This document shows positions 5,386-11,106 of a stretch of 11,106 nucleotides of DNA, one piece after another. How positions within the stretch are numbered: position 1 is the first letter of the stretch; each line of letters opens with the position of its first letter. The translations under genes were made by a program, and so were the position numbers. The DNA lies in the NCBI GenBank assembly GCA_030690245.1, contig JAUYGW010000176.1, forward strand, positions 1 to 11,106, in the 5' to 3' direction. Source of the DNA: Gallionella sp. GTDB lineage: Bacteria; Pseudomonadota; Gammaproteobacteria; Burkholderiales; Gallionellaceae. The notes beneath the pieces are model-generated. The model was not told the origin of the DNA. It was given only the letters and a program-made list of their open reading frames with translations, and made no database searches.

Positions 5386-8172
5386 CTAATGCGCCTCATC
5401 CCAATTCTTTCCCTCACCCAATTCCACCAGCAGCGGCACTTGCAGCTTGGCGACGCCGCACATCAGCTTGGGCAGCATATCCTTGACCAGATGCAATTCC
5501 GCTTCCGGCACTTCGAGCACGAGTTCATCGTGTACTTGCATGACAAGGAGGGTATGCAGCTTTTCGGTTTCCAGCCAGTGCTGCACTTTGATCATCGCGA
5601 GCTTGATCAGGTCGGCGGCGGTGCCCTGCATCGGGGCGTTGATCGCGGCGCGTTCGGCGCCCTGGCGCTTCATGCCGTTGCTCGCGTTGATCTCCGGCAA
5701 CCATAAGCGGCGGCCGAACACGGTCTCGACATAACCTTGCTGCTTGGCCTGGTCGCGGGTGCGCTGCATGTAGTCGGCGACGCCGGGATAGCGCGCGAAG
5801 TAACGGTCGATGTAGGCCTGCGCCGCGCCGCGTTCGATGCCGAGCTGTTTGGCGAGGCCGAACGAGGACATGCCGTAGATCAGGCCGAAGTTGATAACCT
5901 TAGCGTAGCGGCGCTGCTCGCTGGACACGTCGGCGGGCGCGACTATGAATATCTCGGCGGCGGTGGCGCGGTGGATGTCTTCGTTGTTGGCGAAGGCTTG
6001 CAGCAGCCCGGCATCGCCGGACAGATGCGCCATGATGCGCAGCTCGATCTGGGAATAGTCTGCCGACACGATGCGGCCGCCCGAGGGCGCGATGAACGCC
6101 TCGCGGATGCGCCGGCCTTCGGCGGTGCGCACCGGAATGTTCTGCAGGTTGGGGTCGCTGGAGGCGAGCCGCCCGGTGACGGCGACTGCCTGCGAGTAGC
6201 TGGTATGTACGCGCCCGGTTTTGCGATCCACCATCTGCGGCAGCTTGTCGGTGTAGGTCGATTTGAGCTTCGCCATGCCGCGATAGTCGAGCAGAATTTT
6301 CGGCAACGGGTAATCGAGCGCCAGTTCCTGCAACACTTCTTCGTCGGTGGACGGATCGCCGCTGGGCGTCTTTTTCTTTGCCGGCAGTTGCAGCTTGTCG
6401 AACAGAATTTCCCTGAGTTGCTTGGGAGAATTCAGGTTGAACGGCTGCCCGGCGGCCTCATGCGCGCGGGCCTCCAGCGCGAGCAGCTTCTCGCCCAGCT
6501 CGCGGCTCTGTATCTTCAGCAGGTCGCAGTCGAGCAGCACGCCGTTGCGCTCCATCGTGTACAGCACATGCATGCTCGGCAATTCGATGTCGCGATACAC
6601 ATGCTGCAAACCGCTCTGCACCTCTATCTGCGGTGCAAGCGCATGGTGCAATTGCAGCGTGATGTCGGCATCCTCGGCGGCATAGCGCGTGGCGGTGTCG
6701 AGATCGACCTGGTCGAAGCAGATCTGCTTCGCGCCCTTGCCGACCACTTCGGCGTAGCTGATGGTCTTCACGTTGAGATGGCGCAGCGCGAGATTGTCCA
6801 TGTCGTGCGGCTTGTGGCTTTCCAGCACGTAGGATTGCAGCAGCGTGTCGTCGTGTATCCCGGAAAGTGCTACGCCGTGGTTGGCGAAGATGTGCAGGTC
6901 GTATTTGAGGTTCTGCCCGAGCTTCTTGTGTTGCGCGCTCTCCAGCCAAGGCTTGAGTTTTTGCAATGCGACAGCGCGGTTAAGCTGATCCGGCGCGCCG
7001 GGAAAAATGTGGGTAAGCGGCAGGTAGGCGGCGTGGTGCGGCGTGATCGCGAACGAGATGCCGACCAGTTGCGCGTTCATCACGTCGAGGCCGGTGGTCT
7101 CGGTATCCACGCACACCAGTTCGGCGGCTAACAGTTTTTCCAGCCAGGCGTCGAGCTGGGCGTTGGTGAGGATGGTTTCGTAGTGTGCGCTGTCGGTGCG
7201 GGTGGGTGAATCACCGGGCATGTCATTTTCATGTAGGTCGGGCTTCAGCCCGACTTGTCGGGATAAATCCCGACCTACTTCGCCATTGAGTTCGCGCAGC
7301 CACGACTTGAACTCGAAGCGCTCATACAGGCTGCGCAGTTGTTCCATGTCCGGCGCAGGCGCGGCCAGCCCGCTATACGGTTGCGGCAATGCCACATCAC
7401 ATTTCACGGTGAGCAGGCGGCGCGCCTGCGGCAGCCAGTCCATAGCCTTGCGCAAATTCTCGCCGACCACGCCGCCGACCTCACCGGCATGCTGCATCAA
7501 ATTGTCCAGCGTGCCGTACTGGGCGAGCCACTTCACCGCCGTCTTGGGGCCGACTTTTTCCACGCCCGGCACGTTGTCCACCGCATCGCCGGTCAAGGTC
7601 AGGTAATCCAGGATGCGCTCCGGCGGCACGCCAAATTTGGCGTTTACGCCCGCGATGTCCAGCGTTTCGTTGTTCATGGTGTTGATCAGCGTCACATGCT
7701 CATTCACCAGTTGCGCGAGGTCTTTGTCTCCGGTCGCGACGATGCAGCGCACGCCGTCCCTTGCGGCTTGTTGCGCGAGTGTGCCGATCACGTCGTCCGC
7801 CTCCACGCCTTCCAGCATCAGCAGGTTCCAGCCGGACGCGGCGATGGCCTGGTGCAGCGGTTCGATCTGCCGCGCGAGATCGTCCGGCATCGCCGGGCGG
7901 TGCGCCTTGTATTCGGGATACCAGTCGTCGCGGAAGGTTTTGCCTTTTGCGTCAAATACGCACAGGCTATAATCCGCCGGGTAATCGTGGCGCAACTTGC
8001 GCAGCATGTTGAGCACGCCGTAGATCGCGCCGGTCGGTTCGCCGTGCCGGTTGCGCAAATCCGGCATCGCATGGAACGCGCGGTACAGGAAGGATGAGCC
8101 GTCTACTAACAGCAATGTTTTGGCGGGATACATTTCGTTTGTTTTAGTGAAACTCACTTCGTTCGCTTTCAT
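5386..8172 (-). CDS. polA: DNA polymerase I
   Basis: Full-length PolA of 928 aa, the same length as the E. coli enzyme; it fills gaps and removes RNA primers in replication and repair. The 5' nuclease domain (about 18-295) shows LLVDGSSFLYRAFH, EADDVIGTL (124-132), ATGDKDLAQLV (146-156) and the DNA-binding TGDAVDNVPGVEKVGPKTA. The proofreading domain (about 330-520) keeps its acidic residues: CVDTETTG (Asp356, Glu358), NLKYD (Asp425) and YAAED (Tyr497, Asp501), so 3'-5' exonuclease activity is expected. The polymerase domain has motif A SADYSQIELR (Asp705), motif B RRYAKVINFGLIYG (Lys758, Tyr766) and motif C VHDE (His881-Asp882-Glu883). ATG at 8172 has no clear ribosome binding site. ATG at 8133 (residue 14, MYPAKTLLLVDGSS) would fit the family's N-terminus better and leave more room for a promoter before the divergent gene at 8190; either is possible. 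Residues 299-313 are encoded by a REP doublet. The stop is TAG at 5386-5388. Confidence 0.97.
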   Translation of the reverse strand: MKANEVSFTKTNEMYPAKTLLLVDGSSFLYRAFHAMPDLRNRHGEPTGAIYGVLNMLRKLRHDYPADYSLCVFDAKGKTFRDDWYPEYKAHRPAMPDDLARQIEPLHQAIAASGWNLLMLEGVEADDVIGTLAQQAARDGVRCIVATGDKDLAQLVNEHVTLINTMNNETLDIAGVNAKFGVPPERILDYLTLTGDAVDNVPGVEKVGPKTAVKWLAQYGTLDNLMQHAGEVGGVVGENLRKAMDWLPQARRLLTVKCDVALPQPYSGLAAPAPDMEQLRSLYERFEFKSWLRELNGEVGRDLSRQVGLKPDLHENDMPGDSPTRTDSAHYETILTNAQLDAWLEKLLAAELVCVDTETTGLDVMNAQLVGISFAITPHHAAYLPLTHIFPGAPDQLNRAVALQKLKPWLESAQHKKLGQNLKYDLHIFANHGVALSGIHDDTLLQSYVLESHKPHDMDNLALRHLNVKTISYAEVVGKGAKQICFDQVDLDTATRYAAEDADITLQLHHALAPQIEVQSGLQHVYRDIELPSMHVLYTMERNGVLLDCDLLKIQSRELGEKLLALEARAHEAAGQPFNLNSPKQLREILFDKLQLPAKKKTPSGDPSTDEEVLQELALDYPLPKILLDYRGMAKLKSTYTDKLPQMVDRKTGRVHTSYSQAVAVTGRLASSDPNLQNIPVRTAEGRRIREAFIAPSGGRIVSADYSQIELRIMAHLSGDAGLLQAFANNEDIHRATAAEIFIVAPADVSSEQRRYAKVINFGLIYGMSSFGLAKQLGIERGAAQAYIDRYFARYPGVADYMQRTRDQAKQQGYVETVFGRRLWLPEINASNGMKRQGAERAAINAPMQGTAADLIKLAMIKVQHWLETEKLHTLLVMQVHDELVLEVPEAELHLVKDMLPKLMCGVAKLQVPLLVELGEGKNWDEAH
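7233..7278. repeat. REP-like palindrome doublet inside polA
   Basis: 46 bp made of two adjacent 18-bp hairpins. The first is GTCGGGCT-TC-AGCCCGAC (7237-7254) and the second is GTCGGGAT-AA-ATCCCGAC (7257-7274), separated by TT. The pair is bounded by GTAG and CTAC so that the ends also form a 10-bp outer inverted repeat (GTAGGTCGGG at 7233-7242, CCCGACCTAC at 7269-7278). This has the form of REP elements mobilised by RAYT-type Y1 transposases, which normally lie between genes. Here it is read in frame, as VGRDLSRQVGLKPDL (residues 299-313), in the linker between the 5' nuclease and proofreading domains. No RAYT gene is in the window. The structure is seen directly; assignment to the REP class rests on resemblance. 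Confidence 0.8.
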
Positions 8173-8189
8173 TTTCTAAAGGTAATTAC

Positions 8190-8906
8190 ATGCACATACC
8201 GTCCAAATTGCCCGCCTCCGCATTGCCGGAATCATGGAATTCCAAGGAGGCCTGGCGCGTGTTCGGCATTATGTCAGAGTTCGTCTCCGCCACTGAACGG
8301 CTTAACCACATCCACCCCGCGGTCAGCATCTTCGGCAGCGCGCGCACCAAGCCCGGCCAGCCCTATTACAAACTCACCGAGGAAATCGCGCGGCTGCTTT
8401 CCGATGCCGGATTTTCGGTCATCTCCGGCGGCGGCCCCGGCATCATGGAGGCCGCCAACAAGGGCGCGTTCTACGGCAAATCGCCCAGCGTCGGGCTGAA
8501 CATCCAGCTGCCGCACGAGCAGGTCGGCAATCTCTACCAGAACATCAGCCAGACCTTCCAGCACTTCTTCGCGCGCAAGGTGATGTTCGTCAAATTCGCC
8601 AGCGCCTATGTGGTGATGCCCGGCGGCTTCGGCACGCTGGACGAGCTGATGGAAGCGTTGACGCTGGTGCAGACCGGCAAGACGCGCAGGATGCCGATCA
8701 TCCTGGTCGGTAGCCAGTTCTGGGGCGGTTTGCTTGAATGGTTCAAGACCGCACTGCTGGAAGAAAAAGTCATCAGCCCGGAAGACATGAACCTGGTCCA
8801 GGTGATAGACGAACCCGAAGCAGTGGTCAGCGCGATTTTCAAACACTACGAAACGCGCGGCTTCGAACCTTCGGAAGCGGAGCGCGAGCGCCAGCTTTAT
8901 CTGTAA
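8190..8906 (+). CDS. LOG family (TIGR00730) nucleotide phosphoribohydrolase-like protein
   Basis: A 238-aa Rossmann-fold protein of the LOG/'lysine decarboxylase-like' family. The signature PGGFGTLDE (144-152) matches PGGxGTxxE, and the nucleotide-binding SGGGPGIMEAANKGA (79-93) and FFARKVMF (126-133) also fit. Characterised members cleave nucleoside 5'-monophosphates, including cytokinin ribotides, into base and ribose 5-phosphate; they are not decarboxylases despite older names. It is likely cytosolic, and the substrate of this one is unknown. ATG at 8190 has TAAAGG upstream with about 7 bases of spacing. It diverges from polA, with only 17 bp between the outermost start codons, so its promoter probably lies in the first codons of polA; I could not identify it. 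I recall similar proteins beside polA in related betaproteobacteria. Confidence 0.9.
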   Translation: MHIPSKLPASALPESWNSKEAWRVFGIMSEFVSATERLNHIHPAVSIFGSARTKPGQPYYKLTEEIARLLSDAGFSVISGGGPGIMEAANKGAFYGKSPSVGLNIQLPHEQVGNLYQNISQTFQHFFARKVMFVKFASAYVVMPGGFGTLDELMEALTLVQTGKTRRMPIILVGSQFWGGLLEWFKTALLEEKVISPEDMNLVQVIDEPEAVVSAIFKHYETRGFEPSEAERERQLYL

Positions 8907-8936
8907 GGTCTCAGGCGAATTATCCAGAAGTTATTT

Positions 8937-9029
8937 AGCCACGGATATACACGGATAAGCACGGATAAACCTCGCATCGATGAAAGGCATAATCAATCTA
9001 TCCGTGTAAATCCGTGTTCATCCGTGGCT
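8937..9029. repeat. 93-bp inverted-repeat element of 10-bp-spaced CACGGAT units
   Basis: Two 31-bp arms (8937-8967 and 8999-9029) match in opposite orientation at 26 of 31 positions by eye, around a 31-bp loop that holds the palindrome CATCGATG. Each arm starts or ends in AGCCACGGAT and contains three CACGGAT units spaced 10 bp apart, close to one helical turn. It fills most of the gap between the LOG gene and the glycosylase gene. As RNA it would form a long stem that might limit read-through, but no T-run follows. It looks like a dispersed intergenic repeat or MITE-like element: I recall very similar CACGGAT-type sequences from many proteobacterial genomes, but have not verified this. Confidence 0.75.
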
Positions 9030-9048
9030 CAACTGCGTCCCAGAATTT

Positions 9049-9546
9049 ATGCAATACATAGAAAGCTTTCCGCCCATCGAAGATGCGGACGCCAGAATCC
9101 TCATTCTGGGCAGCATGCCCGGCGAGGCTTCGCTCCGGGCGGGCCAGTACTACGCGCATCCCCAGAACCTGTTCTGGCGCATCATGGGCGAACTGCTCGG
9201 CACCGATCCGGCTTCGCCTTACGAGCAAAGGATGCAGGCGCTGAAGTCGGCCCGGATCGCGCTGTGGGACGTGCTCCGGTCATGCCGCCGCAAAGGCAGC
9301 CTGGACTCCAATATCGATCACGAATCGCTCGTTCCGAACGATTTTGCGGCGTTCTTCCGATGCCATCCAAAAATCACTCATGTCTTTTTCAATGGCGCCA
9401 AGGCCGAGGAGTGTTACCGCAGGCATGTGCGGCCCGTCACCGGAATCGAATCCATTGAGTACCTGCGCCTGCCGTCCACCAGCCCGGCGAACGCATCCAT
9501 TTCCTACGGGCGCAAACTTGAGATGTGGCGGGCGGTAACAAGATAA
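9049..9546 (+). CDS. DNA-deoxyinosine (hypoxanthine) glycosylase, UDG superfamily family 6-like
   Basis: A 165-aa protein of the uracil-DNA glycosylase superfamily, closest in motif to the family-6 hypoxanthine-DNA glycosylases, which remove deaminated adenine from DNA to start base-excision repair. Motif 1 is GSMPGEASL (21-29), followed by YYAHPQNLFW (34-43), where Asn40 is the likely catalytic-site residue of this family. IALWDVL (70-76) and FFNGAKA (113-119) form core strands, and motif 2 is LPSTSPANA (141-149). Length is normal and no truncation is seen. ATG at 9049 lacks a strong ribosome binding site, and the gene begins only 19 bp after the inverted-repeat element, so its promoter is unclear and may lie in or before that element. 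It sits between the LOG gene and the DUF2782-thrB cluster and could be a local addition to a conserved neighbourhood. A mismatch-specific UDG subfamily is the main alternative. Confidence 0.88.
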   Translation: MQYIESFPPIEDADARILILGSMPGEASLRAGQYYAHPQNLFWRIMGELLGTDPASPYEQRMQALKSARIALWDVLRSCRRKGSLDSNIDHESLVPNDFAAFFRCHPKITHVFFNGAKAEECYRRHVRPVTGIESIEYLRLPSTSPANASISYGRKLEMWRAVTR

Positions 9547-9597
9547 ACCCGGGCTCCCTGAGTACCACATGGCCGCACAGTCCCTCCCTACATCGGC

Positions 9598-9603
9598 TAA
9601 AAT
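9598..9603 (+). promoter_or_regulatory. Possible -10 box of the DUF2782-thrB operon
   Basis: TAAAAT lies 31 bp upstream of the chosen DUF2782 start, in the gap after the glycosylase stop. The -35 region (about 9575-9580, GCACAG) is a poor match to consensus. Position and -10 sequence support a promoter here only weakly. Confidence 0.3.
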
Positions 9604-9634
9604 GCGCCCATTCCAATTCATCGAGGCTACTGCG

Positions 9635-9967
9635 ATGCGCTTCCTGTCCTTTTTACTACTGGGCTGTTTCTCCGTCACCGCCTACGCCCAGAAACCGGTT
9701 CCCGACAACCTCGAACCGCTGCCGCCACCGCCCGCCTTCGATGCCGCGCCGGATGCCGCCGGCGAACCGGAAGTGACCATCACCAAGCAGGCCGAACAGA
9801 CCGTCGAGGAATATCGCGCAAACGGCAGGCTCTACATGATCAAGATCACGCCGAAACATGGCGTGCCTTACTATCTGGTGGACGATCGGGGCGACGGCAA
9901 GTTTACGCGCCAGGAAAGCCTCGATTCCGGCCTGCGCGTGCCGCGCTGGATCATTCATAAATTCTAG
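9635..9967 (+). CDS. DUF2782 family exported protein
   Basis: A 110-aa protein matching the small DUF2782 family, which I recall next to thrB in betaproteobacteria; function unknown. Residues 1-18 form a signal peptide ending AYA before Gln19, so a periplasmic location is likely. LLGC at 8-11 resembles a lipobox but comes very early, so lipidation is less likely than ordinary cleavage. A proline-rich linker (24-34) leads to the conserved core: EPEVTITKQAEQTVEEYRAN, GRLYMIKITPKHGVPYYLVD (65-84), and the C-terminal VPRWIIHKF. An in-frame ATG at 9569 would add 22 residues before the signal peptide and is rejected; the 9635 start has GAGG about 8 bases upstream. The stop is 3 bp from the thrB start, so the two are co-transcribed. 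Confidence 0.85.
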   Translation: MRFLSFLLLGCFSVTAYAQKPVPDNLEPLPPPPAFDAAPDAAGEPEVTITKQAEQTVEEYRANGRLYMIKITPKHGVPYYLVDDRGDGKFTRQESLDSGLRVPRWIIHKF

Positions 9968-9970
9968 AAC

Positions 9971-10912
9971 ATGGCCGTTTTTACCAGCGTCTCGGAGGCG
10001 GAACTGACCGCCTGGCTGGGCGATTATTCCCTGGGCCAATTGCTGGAATTGCAGGCCATCGCATCCGGCATCGAGAACACCAATTACTTCGTGACCACCA
10101 GCAACGGCCGTTTCGTACTCACGCTGTTCGAGAAACTCACCGCCGACGAGCTGCCGTTCTATCTGAATCTGATGGCGCACCTCGCGCGCCACGGCATCCC
10201 CTGCCCCTGCCCGGTGGCGAACCGGCGTAACCAGTTTCTGGGCGAGCTTAACGGCAAGCCCGCCTGCATCGTCAGCCGCCTGAGCGGCAAGTCCATCGCC
10301 GCACCGAACTTCGCGCAGTGCGCCGCGATCGGCGCGATGCTCGGGCAGATGCATATCGCCGGACAGAGCTTCAGCCAGATCATGCCCAACCCGCGCGGCG
10401 CGGCATGGCGCACGGCGACCGCGCCGCAGATGCTCCCGTTCCTCGATGCGGAGCAGGCCGCGCTGCTGGACAGCGAGGTTGCGCTGCACGCGCGGCAGAA
10501 CTGGGCGGCGCTGCCGCAGGGCGTGATCCACGCCGACCTGTTCCGCGACAATGTGCTGCTGGAAAAAAACCGCGTCGGCGGGCTGATTGATTTTTATTTC
10601 GCGTGCAGCGATGCGCTGCTGTATGACGTGGCGATCACCGTGAACGACTGGTGCATGGATGCCGATGGCTCGCTGGATGCGGCGCGCGCCCAGGCTTTTC
10701 TGCGCGCCTACCACGCGGTGCGCCCGCTGCTGGATGGCGAACGCGAGGCCTGGCCGCTGATGTTGCGTCTGGCCGCATTGCGTTTCTGGCTGTCGCGCCT
10801 GTTCGACCTGCACCTGCCGCGCGACGGCGAACTGATCCATGCGCATGACCCGCGCCACTTCGAGCGGATACTGAAAAACCACATCGCAACGGCGCAAGCC
10901 GTCTGGCTATAG
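9971..10912 (+). CDS. thrB: Homoserine kinase (APH-fold ThrB type)
   Basis: A 313-aa cytosolic kinase that phosphorylates L-homoserine to O-phosphohomoserine, the step before threonine synthase. It is of the aminoglycoside-phosphotransferase fold (pseudomonad/betaproteobacterial type), not the GHMP type of E. coli ThrB. Supporting motifs are the N-terminal MAVFTSVSEAELTAWLGDY, SGIENTNYFV (32-41) in the nucleotide-loop region, the catalytic loop VIHADLFRDNVL (185-196; Asp189, Asn194), and the metal-binding GLIDFYFA (204-211; Asp207). Length is normal for the family. It starts 3 bp after DUF2782, with only a weak ribosome binding site, which suggests translation coupled to that gene. The next gene begins 9 bp after its stop. 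Confidence 0.94.
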   Translation: MAVFTSVSEAELTAWLGDYSLGQLLELQAIASGIENTNYFVTTSNGRFVLTLFEKLTADELPFYLNLMAHLARHGIPCPCPVANRRNQFLGELNGKPACIVSRLSGKSIAAPNFAQCAAIGAMLGQMHIAGQSFSQIMPNPRGAAWRTATAPQMLPFLDAEQAALLDSEVALHARQNWAALPQGVIHADLFRDNVLLEKNRVGGLIDFYFACSDALLYDVAITVNDWCMDADGSLDAARAQAFLRAYHAVRPLLDGEREAWPLMLRLAALRFWLSRLFDLHLPRDGELIHAHDPRHFERILKNHIATAQAVWL

Positions 10913-10921
10913 GGAGACGAC

Positions 10922-11106
10922 ATGGAACCGCAACGCTTGCAGATAGGACAAGGCTGGCAGTGGATCAAGCAGGGCTACGCGCTGTTCATGAAAGCCCCGC
11001 TGCTGTGGATCGTGGTGCTGCTGATCTGCTTCTTTGCGGTGGCCGGGTTGTCCGCCGTGCCGGTAGTGGGCGAGCCGCTCGCCAGCCTGCTGTTGCCGGC
11101 GGTGCT
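10922..11106 (+). CDS. BPSS1780-family membrane protein, 5' part only
   Basis: The first 61 codons of a gene that runs off the right edge. ATG at 10922 has GGGAG (10912-10916) five bases upstream, right at the thrB stop, so it is the third gene of the DUF2782-thrB operon. The start MEPQRLQIGQGWQWIKQGYA, followed by a hydrophobic segment (about residues 27-45, LLWIVVLLICFFAVAGLSA) and a second one beginning near residue 53, matches the N-terminus of the multi-pass BPSS1780 family that I recall after thrB in betaproteobacteria. Function is unknown. A general inner-membrane protein is the cautious reading. Confidence 0.75.
   Translation, partial: MEPQRLQIGQGWQWIKQGYALFMKAPLLWIVVLLICFFAVAGLSAVPVVGEPLASLLLPAV

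Noticed and set aside
5340..5390. Possible terminator after polA (a run of six T follows the stop; a GGCGCA/TGCGCC pairing is possible).
   Set aside because: The T-run precedes most of the stem, and the loop would be over 20 bases, so it does not have the order of an intrinsic terminator.
5737..7131. Long open frame (464 codons) on the plus strand opposite polA.
   Set aside because: It is the antisense shadow of a GC-rich gene: no recognisable motif, no ribosome binding site, and polA on the other strand is certain.
9656..10897. 413-codon open frame on the minus strand opposite DUF2782 and thrB.
   Set aside because: It spans two well-identified plus-strand genes and has the Arg/Gln/His-rich composition typical of antisense translation.

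Overview
The window looks like a piece of a chromosome from a betaproteobacterium, most likely a Nitrosomonadales/Gallionellaceae-type organism. The evidence is GC-rich coding DNA, a polA – LOG-family – DUF2782 – thrB (APH-type homoserine kinase) – BPSS1780-family gene order that I recall as typical of that group, a PQQ-type dehydrogenase, and REP-type intergenic palindromes. The taxonomic call is inference from protein resemblance and gene order; no rRNA or tRNA gene is present to confirm it.

Layout. Positions 1-5227 are read on the minus strand. From high to low coordinates they hold a two-gene operon of P-loop ATPases (406 aa, then 1051 aa, overlapping by ATGA), a small DUF167/YggU-like gene, and the 5' part of an exported sorbosone-dehydrogenase-like gene that runs off the left edge. 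polA (5386-8172) is also on the minus strand. From 8190 to the right edge everything is on the plus strand: a LOG/TIGR00730 nucleotide phosphoribohydrolase-like gene, a 93-bp inverted-repeat element, a family-6-like (hypoxanthine/deoxyinosine) DNA glycosylase, and a tight DUF2782 – thrB – BPSS1780-family run that leaves the window incomplete. No gene-free stretch exceeds about 160 bp.

How the parts relate. polA and the glycosylase are DNA replication/repair genes, and thrB belongs to threonine synthesis. These and the LOG gene are housekeeping. The accessory part is the ATPase pair at 855-5227. It has its own sigma70-like promoter with a perfect inverted repeat filling most of the spacer. It joins a compact AAA/STAND-like ATPase with a canonical Walker B to a large ATPase – winged-helix – coiled-coil – TPR protein with a variant Walker B and a lysine-rich tail. 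The TPR part of the large gene has much lower GC than its ATPase part. This pair resembles conflict/sensor STAND systems in architecture, carries no recognisable effector domain, and is the best candidate here for an undescribed system.

Other points of note are a 46-bp REP doublet lying in frame inside the polA coding sequence (linker between the 5' nuclease and proofreading domains), and the 93-bp element built from 10-bp-spaced CACGGAT units in opposite orientation.
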